The position numbers and the translations under genes are program-made. A stretch of 29,959 nucleotides of DNA from positions 1 to 29,959 of the IMG/VR virus record IMGVR_UViG_3300036770_004178. One strand, given 5' to 3'. The DNA is from a virus. The notes below the pieces were generated by a model, which was not told where the DNA came from, did not search any database, and saw nothing but the letters and a program-made list of their open reading frames with translations. Shown piece after piece: positions 16,522-24,590 of this stretch. Numbering within the stretch: position 1 is the first letter of the stretch; the number at the start of each line of letters is the position of its first letter.

Positions 16522-16785
16522 GTGGCAAGCGTAGAAAAAACAGTGTTCGAGGTATTGGCCCCAATCGTAGGGCTTCCGCCAATCGGCGTGGCAGAAAGGT
16601 TTGCCGACTTCGACGAATCGGCAATGGCCGCCATGCGAGAAGCCGCAGCGAAGAACCCGACGCCAGTGGCGACTCTTCGGGCACTTTTTAACGCTGCCGC
16701 GCGAGACGCTGCCAAACGGCTGGCAGATGAATACAAAGCCTCGCTGGCAGAAAAGGAAGATCCGGATTTTGGGGAGGGACAGTAA
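16522..16785 (+). CDS. Small helical protein, tail assembly region
   Basis: The 87-residue product starts at GTG 16522 with GGAG upstream. It is Ala-rich and helical, with 'FADFDESAMAAMREAAAKN' and 'LFNAAARDAAKRLADEYKASL'. It lies between tail tube and the frameshifted gene. It could be a tail assembly chaperone partner. No known motif is seen. Confidence 0.55.
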   Translation: MASVEKTVFEVLAPIVGLPPIGVAERFADFDESAMAAMREAAAKNPTPVATLRALFNAAARDAAKRLADEYKASLAEKEDPDFGEGQ

Positions 16786-16791
16786 ACCGCC

Positions 16792-17520
16792 ATGTCTCAC
16801 CCATTCCACTACTTCATTCCGAACGCCAGCAGCACTGGATGGTGCCTGGGCGGCCTACTCCCAGCCGACCGGCTGAAAGAGCACCACCTCGGGCACTTGC
16901 TGCATTTGGCCGGACCAGGCAAGGCTGCGATCTGCGACGCCCAGATCGACGGCGTGACGGGGCTGCTGTTCACTCCCAACGTGGATGGAAGATTCGCCAG
17001 GGAGATTGGGTACAAGGCAGCGAGCCAAACATGGATGAAGGCCAGCGGGAAGGTTTGGATTGGGTGGGAGAACGGAGAGCTGCCCGACCCGCAGCTGCTG
17101 CAGCGGAAAGAGTTCATCCAGCAGGGCTATGTGGTTCGCGATGCTGCCGAACGTGGCTGGACGATTCCGGTAGCTCGCAGCCCTCGCGTGGGTGGCGTGA
17201 GTCTGCCCTGTGACGTGGCGTTTGATATCGAGACCGGCGAACCGAAGCTGGTTCGAAAGACTCAACACGAATACCTCTGGGAGCTGGCCGGAAAGCTCCA
17301 CGATTACTTCGCCAATCCGGGCACGCCGAAGGATGACTTGTGGCTGGAGCGTCAAGCGTTGACCTGCCTGCAAGTGAACTACTGCATTTCGCCGCTGGAG
17401 CTGGAAGCCTATCGGATGGCTGGCTGCCCGGTTTTGGACCAAGAGCGAGCGATGTTTATCACGATGGCCCTGTTCGACATGCAGATCGTGAACGAGGTGG
17501 AAGATTCAAAAAAAAACTGA
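16792..17520 (+). CDS. Probable tail assembly chaperone (zero-frame product)
   Basis: The 242-residue product begins at ATG 16792, with GGAGGG 13 bases upstream. The C-terminal part from about residue 165 is helical (EYLWELAGKLHDYF, then LTCLQVNYCISPLELEAYRM), in the style of phage tail assembly chaperones. The N-terminal 160 residues are unrecognised. It ends at TGA 17518-17520 right after a run of nine A at 17508-17516, and the -1 frame stays open for another 36 codons. Lambda G/GT and many siphoviruses use such a shift just before the tape measure gene, and the next gene here is the probable tape measure. The shift product is described separately. Confidence 0.7.
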   Translation: MSHPFHYFIPNASSTGWCLGGLLPADRLKEHHLGHLLHLAGPGKAAICDAQIDGVTGLLFTPNVDGRFAREIGYKAASQTWMKASGKVWIGWENGELPDPQLLQRKEFIQQGYVVRDAAERGWTIPVARSPRVGGVSLPCDVAFDIETGEPKLVRKTQHEYLWELAGKLHDYFANPGTPKDDLWLERQALTCLQVNYCISPLELEAYRMAGCPVLDQERAMFITMALFDMQIVNEVEDSKKN

Positions 17521-17624
17521 AGCCGCCGTCTGCTCGACTGGTTGAGTGGATGGCTTGGAGGGATGGCAAGATTCCTGACTATGCTCCGACGCGGGGCGAT
17601 TTGTTTGCGTTGTATTTGGCCTAA
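17494..17624 (+). CDS. Frameshift extension (GT-like), -1 programmed frameshift
   Basis: A slippery A AAA AAA lies at 17508-17514 in the zero frame (also A AAA AAC at 17511-17517), and a GAGGTGG Shine-Dalgarno-like stimulator lies at 17494-17500, seven bases upstream. Slipping back one base gives a 277-residue fusion: 241 zero-frame residues plus 36 more, ending at TAA 17622-17624. The extension has no start codon or ribosome site of its own and looks like real coding (SARLVEWMAWRDGKIPDY). In lambda, GT bridges chaperone and tape measure during tail assembly. Frameshifting efficiency is not known; a sequencing indel at A9 is the alternative. Confidence 0.65.
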
Positions 17625-17652
17625 ATGGTTCGAGTAGCTTGAAGGTTTTACC

Positions 17653-19158
17653 GTGGCGACAATCCATCAAAAATTCACTGGCGACGCTGCCCAGCTTGAA
17701 AAAGAGATTGAGAAGCTGCGGAAGGACTACATCAAGCTGCAAGAGCAGATGGGGAAGGCAGCGAAAGACTCCAAGAGCTTCGCTGGAATGACAATGGCGG
17801 CAGCTAAAAGCCAAGCCAGTGCGGTTCAAGGACTGATCACGCAATACTTCGCATTGTCGAACATTATCCAGCGAGTCACAGCCGAGCAGCAGCACCAACA
17901 AGAAATCGCAAACAGAATCTTCGGAACAAATCAATCCGTTGCAGCTTCACAAGCAGGGATGATTCGGAATCTTGGCCCGACTGCTACCAAGCAAGACGTC
18001 AAAGAGATGCTTGAGGCAGCAAGGCAGATCGCCGAAGAAACCGGCGTCAGGCAGCAAGATGTTTTCACTGCTCAAGGAACGGTTCTTAGCGGTTCGGCTG
18101 GCAATCGTAATTTGACCAATCGAATTGTTCGCGAAGCTGCAAAGATTCTCCGAGACTCACCACAGGAAATGGCTGAGTTTGCCCAACGAGTCCCCGGCGT
18201 CATGGAAGCAATGGGAACTGACGACCCGCAAAAGGCAATGGCGTGGATGACGTCATTGATGGGCACAGCTCGGCTGGTTAAGCCGGAAGCCTTCAAGCAC
18301 TACTCAAAGGCGATTGCCTCGGGTGCTGTTGTTCAACAGGGAGTCGGAGAGGAAGAAGCGACATCGGCGACCGGGGCAATCCTATCAGCAATCGGCACTC
18401 GGCTGGATGATGCTGAAGGTGCTATTACCGCAAGTGCTGAATTGAGACTTGCAAACGTCATGGAAAAAGTGGTTCCCGAGCGAATTTCTACGCTTGAGCG
18501 AATCAAAAAGGTTCAAGCGAGTGACAAACTTCAAAAGGCCGCAATCAAGCTATTCGGTAAAGAAAACGAAGCCTATCCGGTTGTCCGAGAGATTTTAACA
18601 GACAAGCAATCAACTGCTTCTCAATTGATGTTTAGCGCGGCTGCTTCGCTGAGATCAAGCAAGACTGATTTTGATAACTTGAAATCGAATCTGAAAGAGG
18701 GAAGCGAGCAACTGAAACTTGCGGAACGTGCATCGCTATGGGACACGAAATTGCAGGGGTTCGACCTTAACTCAGCTGCTGGCTGGGACGCTCACGCTCG
18801 GTCCGTTTTTACTAGAACAATTGGCGACACTCCAAGTTTCATGGGTATTACTCGCGAGACCGCACAGCTTGCGTATAACAACCCAATTGATTTACGAGGA
18901 AGATTGAGAGCAAGGGAACAACTCGGATATTCCGCTCATATCGACGCTGGAATTGAGTCACTTCAAGCTCGTCGCAGTGCCTATGAAGGTCAGCTCGATA
19001 TCACAGCCAAGCTGGATGCTGCGATCACTGAACTACAAAACGCAAATGAGCAGCGAAGACGTTTGCTTGAGGAGGCGAAAAACACTACAGCGAACACCCA
19101 GCGAGCCGCCCAAGTCCCGTCCGCCGCCCAGCGTAACGTCCACCAGGAGGCCGACTAA
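17653..19158 (+). CDS. Probable short tape measure protein
   Basis: The 501-residue product starts at GTG 17653, seven bases after GAAGG. The N-terminus is a coiled coil (DAAQLEKEIEKLRKDYIKL and on), followed by long Ala/Lys/Glu/Gln-rich helices typical of tape measures. It follows the frameshifted chaperone and precedes tail-tip genes, the expected position. At roughly 1.5 angstrom per residue it would set a tail of about 75 nm, short for a siphovirus. No peptidase, glycosidase or clear transmembrane domain is visible. The gene looks more AT-rich and A-rich than its neighbours. Confidence 0.75.
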   Translation: MATIHQKFTGDAAQLEKEIEKLRKDYIKLQEQMGKAAKDSKSFAGMTMAAAKSQASAVQGLITQYFALSNIIQRVTAEQQHQQEIANRIFGTNQSVAASQAGMIRNLGPTATKQDVKEMLEAARQIAEETGVRQQDVFTAQGTVLSGSAGNRNLTNRIVREAAKILRDSPQEMAEFAQRVPGVMEAMGTDDPQKAMAWMTSLMGTARLVKPEAFKHYSKAIASGAVVQQGVGEEEATSATGAILSAIGTRLDDAEGAITASAELRLANVMEKVVPERISTLERIKKVQASDKLQKAAIKLFGKENEAYPVVREILTDKQSTASQLMFSAAASLRSSKTDFDNLKSNLKEGSEQLKLAERASLWDTKLQGFDLNSAAGWDAHARSVFTRTIGDTPSFMGITRETAQLAYNNPIDLRGRLRAREQLGYSAHIDAGIESLQARRSAYEGQLDITAKLDAAITELQNANEQRRRLLEEAKNTTANTQRAAQVPSAAQRNVHQEAD

Positions 19159-19160
19159 CC

Positions 19161-19583
19161 ATGCCACGGTACTACATCGGCCAATACCCGTTCGTATCCA
19201 TGACCCAGTTTCCCATCGGGGAAAAGACCACGATTGAGATCGAGTCTCGACCAGGCGTGGATGGGCTCTACTTTTGGAACACCGGCAAACGCGGGGTGCC
19301 TTTTCAGGTCCAGACCTTCGCCGACGTGAATAACGTCGAATCTGCCGGGTTCCTTATGACCCAGTACGAACAGGAAATCGGCAAGGTGGTGCCGGTCATG
19401 TTTGCGGGGTTGTATCTTCCCCAGCAATACGCGGTCATCAACGTCGAACCGGTCGCCGAAGGTATCCGCCAGGTATCGGCCGGCGTGGGCGGGCTGAGTT
19501 ACCCGTCAACTAGCCTTGGGATTATCCAAGCGATTTGGACGCTCGCCGCGGCACCGGTCCAGCTGCAGGGGGCTGACCAGTGA
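19161..19583 (+). CDS. Probable tail-tip protein, distal tail-like
   Basis: The 140-residue product starts at ATG 19161 with GGAGG ten bases upstream. It is beta-rich (TTIEIESRPGVDGLYFW, VPFQVQTFADV, YAVINVEPV). It lies between tape measure and the large hub protein, the place of distal tail or minor tail proteins. I do not recognise a specific family. Its stop overlaps the GTG of the next gene. Confidence 0.55.
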   Translation: MPRYYIGQYPFVSMTQFPIGEKTTIEIESRPGVDGLYFWNTGKRGVPFQVQTFADVNNVESAGFLMTQYEQEIGKVVPVMFAGLYLPQQYAVINVEPVAEGIRQVSAGVGGLSYPSTSLGIIQAIWTLAAAPVQLQGADQ

Positions 19584-21859
19584 CGACCCCAGTGAAGAAA
19601 TTCGGCAGCTACTACACCGGGACGATTCTCGGCCACAGGGTCTACGCAAAGCTCAAGTGGCGAGATCCGTGGGTGCTGAAAGAGCACGTCATGTGCGAGT
19701 CGGCCAGCTGGGCCGCAGCTCCGTCGATGGGTTCGGCGACGCTCTATTATCGGTATGGGCCGGGGGTTTACCCGGGGGTGGAACCGGGCGATTGGCTGGC
19801 GAAGTTTGACCTGCCAACGTTGGCTTTCGTGCGGATTGATTTTGACGTGGCAGAATTACCGGACGATCAAGACCTCGCCGCCAACCCGACAATCACAACC
19901 CGCAGTTGGTATGGAGTGGTCGGCACACTGGTTGAGGCTTTCTCGGGCTCGGACGTGCAAGTAAATGCCGACGATGGAGGCGGAGGCACCCAGCAAGTTT
20001 ACGTGCTGCAGGGGAAACAAACGCTCAACGCAGTCGGGCTCGAATGGCTTTTGGATCGCCAGTACGTCAACCGCACTTGGTACTCAGTTTCGATCAGCCA
20101 GACGGTTCGCGAGGCGCGGCGAGGGCTCAACTTCAACCTGGTCGGCACCAAGCTGCAGGGCAACCGTTCGTCTGAGAAGTACCCGGCCCCGAACAACTCA
20201 TTCACCTACATTTTCAACCACTACGACCTTGAGCCTTGGACAACGACCGATATCGTCGAATACCTGCTGGGCTGGCACCTTGGACGCAACCAAAGCGACC
20301 TTGTGAACATGCCGTGGAAGCTGGCTGATTCTTCCAGCCTGCTTCGCAATGACGAATACGAAATGCCCGCGTTCAACGAGGTTCACGGCCAGACGGTCTG
20401 GCAGCTGCTGAACCAGCTGATCGCACGGCAGCGGGGCTATTCCTTTCGCGTAGCGGTGAATGGTGACACGCTCACCGACAGCTCAGCGGCAGAAGTCCAG
20501 CTGATTCCGTTCACCCTGACCGCCGACGATATTATTTTGCGCTCGCCAGCCGAGGATGCTCCCGAGCTGCGAATCCCGGCCAATCCGGTCCAGTATTCGA
20601 TAGACCTGACCAACGACCGGACTGCCAGCCCGATTGTGATCACGAAGGACGCATTCAGCGAGTATGACCAGGTGGAGGTCTACGGGGCTCGGGCGGTGCA
20701 CTGTGTCACGCTGGAATGGGGCGGCTTCGACCTCGAATGGGAAGCGAGCAACCAGACCAACTACGAATCTGGCGGCAGCGGCGACGCGGGATATCCAACC
20801 GGCGAAATCGCGGAAATGCAGCGGTGGCATGCGGAATATCGAAGCCGGCCGCAGTTTGAAAACGTCTTTCGCCGGTTTTATATCAACGAAGACTTCCAAA
20901 CACCTGGGGGAAATCCGGTCTTCCCGGACTTTGACGACCCGATTGGCAACCCTACCGACTCAGAGCGAATTGTGCCGGTGGAAGAATTGCAGGTCTGGGA
21001 TCGCGTCCCCCTGTTGGCTGATGTGGATTACACGTCTCGCGCGACGTTTGCCAGTTCATTGCCAGACGACTGGAAGCAGCGGCCCCTGCTGCCGCCAACG
21101 GTCTACTGGGAGATCGACGGGAAATGGTACTCGGGTGAGAAAATCTCGGTCAGCCAAGACGTGGAATCGCCGACCGAAGATGACAACTTCCATTTTGCCT
21201 GTCGAGTCACGCCAGCCGACCGCCCAGGCTATTTCTATCTGGACGTTTTCGGCCAGCCGCAGCATGTGATCGCGGTCAATAACTTCACCCCACTGGCAGA
21301 CGACAAGGTAATCGGTGGCGTGGATTACGAAGACGCCAAAATCACGCTGGCAGTGCTCGCAGATTATCACGCGGTCGGGCGGTATCCGGCCAATCTGGAA
21401 GATGAGATCGACTTCGACCCAGACATGCCGCTGCGAGTTCGCACGGTCAACGCTGGCGACAAATACCAATTCCATTTGGTGCTGGATGGCACGGTCTTCA
21501 AGGTTGACAACGGGGCACTGGAAACGACCAGCCAAACGATGATTGTCCGAGACGACCGGAAAGAGCTGGAAGCAATCGCCCGGATGGCTTTCATGTGGTA
21601 CGGCAAGTCGCGGCGGTCGATGCAATTTTCAACCCAGTTCGTGACCGACGCTTTCGAGATTGGCGATCTGATCACGACCATGATCGTAGATCGCGATGGC
21701 TCGCTGTTCGGGACCGGCAACTATGACGGCGAGGAAATCAACACCTGCATTACGTCGATCACGATTCGCAACCAGCTGGGGGCTGAAACACAATCGCCGC
21801 CGAGCGTGGAGTATAAGACCGAATTTTCCGAGCTGGATGTGATCAGCTATTTCACTTAA
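19580..21859 (+). CDS. Large tail-tip or baseplate hub protein
   Basis: The 759-residue product starts at GTG 19580, overlapping the previous stop (GTGA). It is a mixed beta-rich protein. The segment QTLNAVGLEWLLDRQYVNRTW (residues about 147-167, read in pieces) and the C-terminal pattern AFEIGDLITTMIVDRDG...CITSITI are in the style of T4 gp27-like hub or tail-tip proteins. There are Gly-rich loops near residues 130-137 and 399-406. It is the largest gene in the tail part, consistent with a hub that closes the tube and carries fibres. No host-cell-wall hydrolase motif was recognised. Confidence 0.65.
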   Translation: MTTPVKKFGSYYTGTILGHRVYAKLKWRDPWVLKEHVMCESASWAAAPSMGSATLYYRYGPGVYPGVEPGDWLAKFDLPTLAFVRIDFDVAELPDDQDLAANPTITTRSWYGVVGTLVEAFSGSDVQVNADDGGGGTQQVYVLQGKQTLNAVGLEWLLDRQYVNRTWYSVSISQTVREARRGLNFNLVGTKLQGNRSSEKYPAPNNSFTYIFNHYDLEPWTTTDIVEYLLGWHLGRNQSDLVNMPWKLADSSSLLRNDEYEMPAFNEVHGQTVWQLLNQLIARQRGYSFRVAVNGDTLTDSSAAEVQLIPFTLTADDIILRSPAEDAPELRIPANPVQYSIDLTNDRTASPIVITKDAFSEYDQVEVYGARAVHCVTLEWGGFDLEWEASNQTNYESGGSGDAGYPTGEIAEMQRWHAEYRSRPQFENVFRRFYINEDFQTPGGNPVFPDFDDPIGNPTDSERIVPVEELQVWDRVPLLADVDYTSRATFASSLPDDWKQRPLLPPTVYWEIDGKWYSGEKISVSQDVESPTEDDNFHFACRVTPADRPGYFYLDVFGQPQHVIAVNNFTPLADDKVIGGVDYEDAKITLAVLADYHAVGRYPANLEDEIDFDPDMPLRVRTVNAGDKYQFHLVLDGTVFKVDNGALETTSQTMIVRDDRKELEAIARMAFMWYGKSRRSMQFSTQFVTDAFEIGDLITTMIVDRDGSLFGTGNYDGEEINTCITSITIRNQLGAETQSPPSVEYKTEFSELDVISYFT

Positions 21860-21873
21860 AGGAGCACCCAACA

Positions 21874-22245
21874 ATGGCCAACGAAGGACAATTCAACCTG
21901 CAGCTGCAGATGAGCAAGAGCGGCACGACTGCGAACAAGCAGAAGAGTGCCAATTTCACGATCACCGGGACCGACTTCACCGCCGGCGTGATTGACGTCA
22001 CGACCTCTGGCGGGGCAATCACCCTGCCCAGCAACATCGGCACGCCGGGCTATGCCTTTTTCTACAACCATGACGCCACCAACTATGTGGAAGTCGGCAA
22101 CCACAATGGCGGCTCACCGATTTTCACAGCCAAGCTCAAGGCTGGCGAAGGTGCTTTGATGCGGCTGACGATGGCGGCCAACGCGATCAACATCCGGGCC
22201 AACACTGCGACTTGCCGCGTTGAATACATGATCTTCGAAGACTAA
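21874..22245 (+). CDS. Small beta-rich tail-tip protein
   Basis: The 123-residue product starts at ATG 21874 with AAAGGAG nine bases upstream, the strongest ribosome site in the tail region, suggesting high expression. The sequence alternates short strands (ITGTDFTAGVIDVTT, GYAFFYNHDATNYVEVG, AGEGALMRLTM), compatible with a beta-sandwich virion protein. Function unknown; position supports a tail-tip subunit. Confidence 0.6.
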   Translation: MANEGQFNLQLQMSKSGTTANKQKSANFTITGTDFTAGVIDVTTSGGAITLPSNIGTPGYAFFYNHDATNYVEVGNHNGGSPIFTAKLKAGEGALMRLTMAANAINIRANTATCRVEYMIFED

Positions 22246-22270
22246 GCCAGTAGCCCAGCGGACTCCCACC

Positions 22271-23014
22271 GTGCCACCAGTCAACCCGTCGAACGAAAAC
22301 CGAATCCGCCAGCTGGAATCGCAGGTCTCGCGGCTCAGTGCCGTAGTTGAGGCTTTGCGGGGCCAGCGGACCGGCGGCGAGGTCGATCAGATTGTGCGGC
22401 CAGCTCGGACGTGCAATCCGTCGGCGGGTAGTTATCCGACCACGGGATCGACTGTGCCGGTCCAGTTCCTTGACGCTTCACATTCAGGGCTACCGTCTGG
22501 CGTGGTGAAGACCGAACGGGCAACAGCACAGCAAGCAGCCGTGGCAGCAGTTACTGGCGGGCTGGTCCCCAACGGCAGCGACGGGATTGTGTTTCGCTAC
22601 AACCGCCAGTGGTTCTGGGCAAACATGCCCAATTTGAAACTGATCAAGGCTCCCAGCGGCGGGATACCTGGGCGAGTCGGCACACTGCTAGGCGGTGTGA
22701 CTTGCGATGTGTGGGTGGAGTCAACGACAACCGGCCAGCTGGAAGATAGCGGCGAGGATATCAAGGTTGAGAACTGGGCAACCAGTGCGGCTTGTGCAAA
22801 CGGTGATCGGTACGGGCTCGCTGGGTGGGTGAATAACTCTTGGTATGTGGTTGCGGAAGATTGCAACGATGAGGGATCGACTCTGGAAAGCGTGTCGATC
22901 ACTAGCACGGTTTCTTCTGTGTCTGACGCAGTCAATTTAGACAACGACCCAGTGAGCGTGGCAAGCGTTGTTACAGATGCAGGTTACACGCTCGGAGCTG
23001 TGGCAATTCCATAG
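22271..23014 (+). CDS. Tail-tip protein with N-terminal coiled coil
   Basis: The 247-residue product starts at GTG 22271; the ribosome site is weak. Residues about 8-30 form a coiled coil (NRIRQLESQVSRLSAVVEAL), a typical trimerisation stalk. The rest is Ser/Thr/Gly-rich with a central GIVFRYNRQWFWANMP segment and a Ser/Val-rich C-terminus. It is likely a trimeric fibre or tip spike component. I do not recognise a family. Confidence 0.6.
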   Translation: MPPVNPSNENRIRQLESQVSRLSAVVEALRGQRTGGEVDQIVRPARTCNPSAGSYPTTGSTVPVQFLDASHSGLPSGVVKTERATAQQAAVAAVTGGLVPNGSDGIVFRYNRQWFWANMPNLKLIKAPSGGIPGRVGTLLGGVTCDVWVESTTTGQLEDSGEDIKVENWATSAACANGDRYGLAGWVNNSWYVVAEDCNDEGSTLESVSITSTVSSVSDAVNLDNDPVSVASVVTDAGYTLGAVAIP

Positions 23015-23022
23015 GTGAAACA

Positions 23023-23442
23023 ATGGCAACGTTCTATAAGTTTTATTCGTTTGTTGAAGCTGTCTACGAAAAGAAGCACGACTTCTCGGCAGACACTTTC
23101 AAAGTGCTGTTGACCAACACGGCACCTAGTTTGTCGTGGACGCAAAAGAGCGACGTTACCGGCGAGCTGACTACTGGCAACGGTTACACGTCGGGTGGAA
23201 CGAGCCTGACCTTAACGAGCTGCACACAGTCTAGTGGCCTGTTGACCATTATTTTCCAAGACCTCGTTTTCACTGGCACAGGCTCAGGCTTCGGACCGTT
23301 CCGCTATGCGGTCATCTTTAATGAAACTTCGACCAACGACCTTTTGGTCGGCTATTACGATTACGGTTACGGGATCAGCGTAGGAGCCCAGACGTTCACT
23401 TTGGACCTAAACCAAAGTACCGGATTTTTGTACGCGAGCTAA
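23023..23442 (+). CDS. Phage tail fibre-type protein
   Basis: The 139-residue product starts at ATG 23023. It has the pattern of a widespread phage virion family: an opening 'FYKFYSFVEAVYEKKHDFS', then FKVLLTNTAP, a GNGYTSGGTSLTL strand, a LVFTGTGSGFGPFRYAVIFNET-type segment (in two parts), and LVGYYDYG. I recall this family beside tail-fibre genes but cannot confirm by search. It belongs to a lower-GC stretch that extends to about 24100. Confidence 0.65.
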   Translation: MATFYKFYSFVEAVYEKKHDFSADTFKVLLTNTAPSLSWTQKSDVTGELTTGNGYTSGGTSLTLTSCTQSSGLLTIIFQDLVFTGTGSGFGPFRYAVIFNETSTNDLLVGYYDYGYGISVGAQTFTLDLNQSTGFLYAS

Positions 23443-23444
23443 AC

Positions 23445-24155
23445 ATGGTCGGCTGGATGGGTGGCTGTTGTTGCGGGCCTCCAAACCCGCCTCCGTCTTA
23501 CTGCTCCGGCAGTTATCTGACTTCGTTTTCGGATGACTTCTCGCCAACGTTTGATCCGGACTGGCTAATTGTTTCGCAGTTGGTTGCTGACGCTGGAATC
23601 TGTCGAGCAACTGGCCAGTGGGCGGTCGGCTTTCCTGGTATCACGACCGGCTATGCTTTCGCTCGTTTTCAAAAAGAGACACTCGCTGGGAAAATTGAAG
23701 TCACAGTCAAGCTGGTTGACTGGCAAGACCTGCCACTGCTTCCCGGTAATACGTATCAAGCATTCCTTCCGTTCGGCTCACCTTCAAGCATTCCTTCGAC
23801 TGATCTGAATGTGGCTGCTTACCGCACAGCCAGTCTAAGCCAGTACGTTTGGAGCTATGGTGGCCTCATAGAATACTCAGGTGTACCTCCGGCAGATGGA
23901 GACACTTTCGGTTACAGGCTTAGTAACTTTGTCGAGGTCGTTCCTTTGCCCGGCATTGTGCGACCGCAGCTCGGCGAGTTGCTTCGAAACGGCGTGACTA
24001 TCTGGTCAACCACAAATCAAAATCGGCTGCCTCAATTTGTAGCCTGTGACTTTCAGTTGGGGCTCGGAATCTGGCAGGTCGCATTTCCAGCAGGCGTCCC
24101 GTTTCCCGGCCAATCAATCATCAAACTAGACGACTTCGAGGTGGTTTGCGAATGA
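23445..24155 (+). CDS. Probable distal tail protein, unknown family
   Basis: The 236-residue product starts at ATG 23445, three bases after the previous stop, with no clear ribosome site, so translation probably depends on coupling. The N-terminus has a Cys/Pro cluster (GGCCCGPPNPPPSYC), which might bind metal or form disulfides, followed by a beta-rich jelly-roll-like domain (TGYAFARFQKETLAGKIEVTV and others). It ends with KLDDFEVVCE. A concanavalin-like carbohydrate-binding tail protein is plausible, unproven. Its stop overlaps the next ATG. Confidence 0.55.
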   Translation: MVGWMGGCCCGPPNPPPSYCSGSYLTSFSDDFSPTFDPDWLIVSQLVADAGICRATGQWAVGFPGITTGYAFARFQKETLAGKIEVTVKLVDWQDLPLLPGNTYQAFLPFGSPSSIPSTDLNVAAYRTASLSQYVWSYGGLIEYSGVPPADGDTFGYRLSNFVEVVPLPGIVRPQLGELLRNGVTIWSTTNQNRLPQFVACDFQLGLGIWQVAFPAGVPFPGQSIIKLDDFEVVCE

Positions 24156-24424
24156 CCACCCCCTGCACTCACCGCGGCCCAGTCGTCTTCGACGTACCCA
24201 ACCGGCTGTGTGGTTTGCGGGGCACGCTCGAACCGGTTTACCGCTGCACGATTCACACGATTTGCACCCATAGGAAGCACCGCCACGGCCAAACAGAGAG
24301 AGTCTGCTTGGCTTGCGATGATTACCAGCCGCAAACGGAGACGCGACATGCCCAAGACCAGATTAAACCCACTGGTAGCCCAAGCCCTGCAGCTGCCGAC
24401 GAAGAACCGCAAAAGCTGGCTTGA
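24152..24424 (+). CDS. Small Cys/His-rich zinc-binding protein
   Basis: The 90-residue product starts at ATG 24152 overlapping the previous stop (ATGA). It contains CTHRGP at the start, then C in NRLCG, C-x-I-H-x-x-x-C-x-H, and C-x-x-C, a plausible two-zinc arrangement, followed by a Pro/Gln/Glu-rich tail. The last 77 bases overlap the next gene in another frame, so the tail may be poorly conserved. The function is unknown; small zinc proteins of phages often act in gene control or as structural adaptors. Confidence 0.6.
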   Translation: MTTPCTHRGPVVFDVPNRLCGLRGTLEPVYRCTIHTICTHRKHRHGQTERVCLACDDYQPQTETRHAQDQIKPTGSPSPAAADEEPQKLA

Positions 24425-24590
24425 ACAACTGCCAGCCAAGCAGCAGTCCGAGATCACAGCAGCAGCCAGACTCTGGCCGGAAACTGGCCAGCCCTGGACA
24501 AACCTAGCTCGCGTGGTGAAAGAGCAGTTCAAGCTCAGCCAGACGGTGCGAATTGTTGCCGATGCTCTCAAACAGGCGGCTCAGTCATGA
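24348..24590 (+). CDS. Small helical protein, overlapping gene
   Basis: The 80-residue product starts at ATG 24348 with GGAG seven bases upstream, inside the 3' end of the zinc-protein gene. It is helical, basic and rich in Leu/Gln/Trp (LNPLVAQALQLPTKNRKSW, PWTNLARVVKEQFKL). The helices suggest a helix-turn-helix or a helical adaptor. The next gene starts within its stop (ATGA). No family recognised. Confidence 0.6.
   Translation: MPKTRLNPLVAQALQLPTKNRKSWLEQLPAKQQSEITAAARLWPETGQPWTNLARVVKEQFKLSQTVRIVADALKQAAQS

Noticed and set aside
15581-16684. 367-residue open frame on the minus strand
   Set aside because: It is an antisense shadow of the tail tube and next gene, with Arg/Pro/His-rich composition and no ribosome site.
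17340-17624. Independent 94-residue gene
   Set aside because: The part before 17507 is an out-of-frame shadow of the chaperone gene; only the part after the A9 run looks coding, as a frameshift extension.
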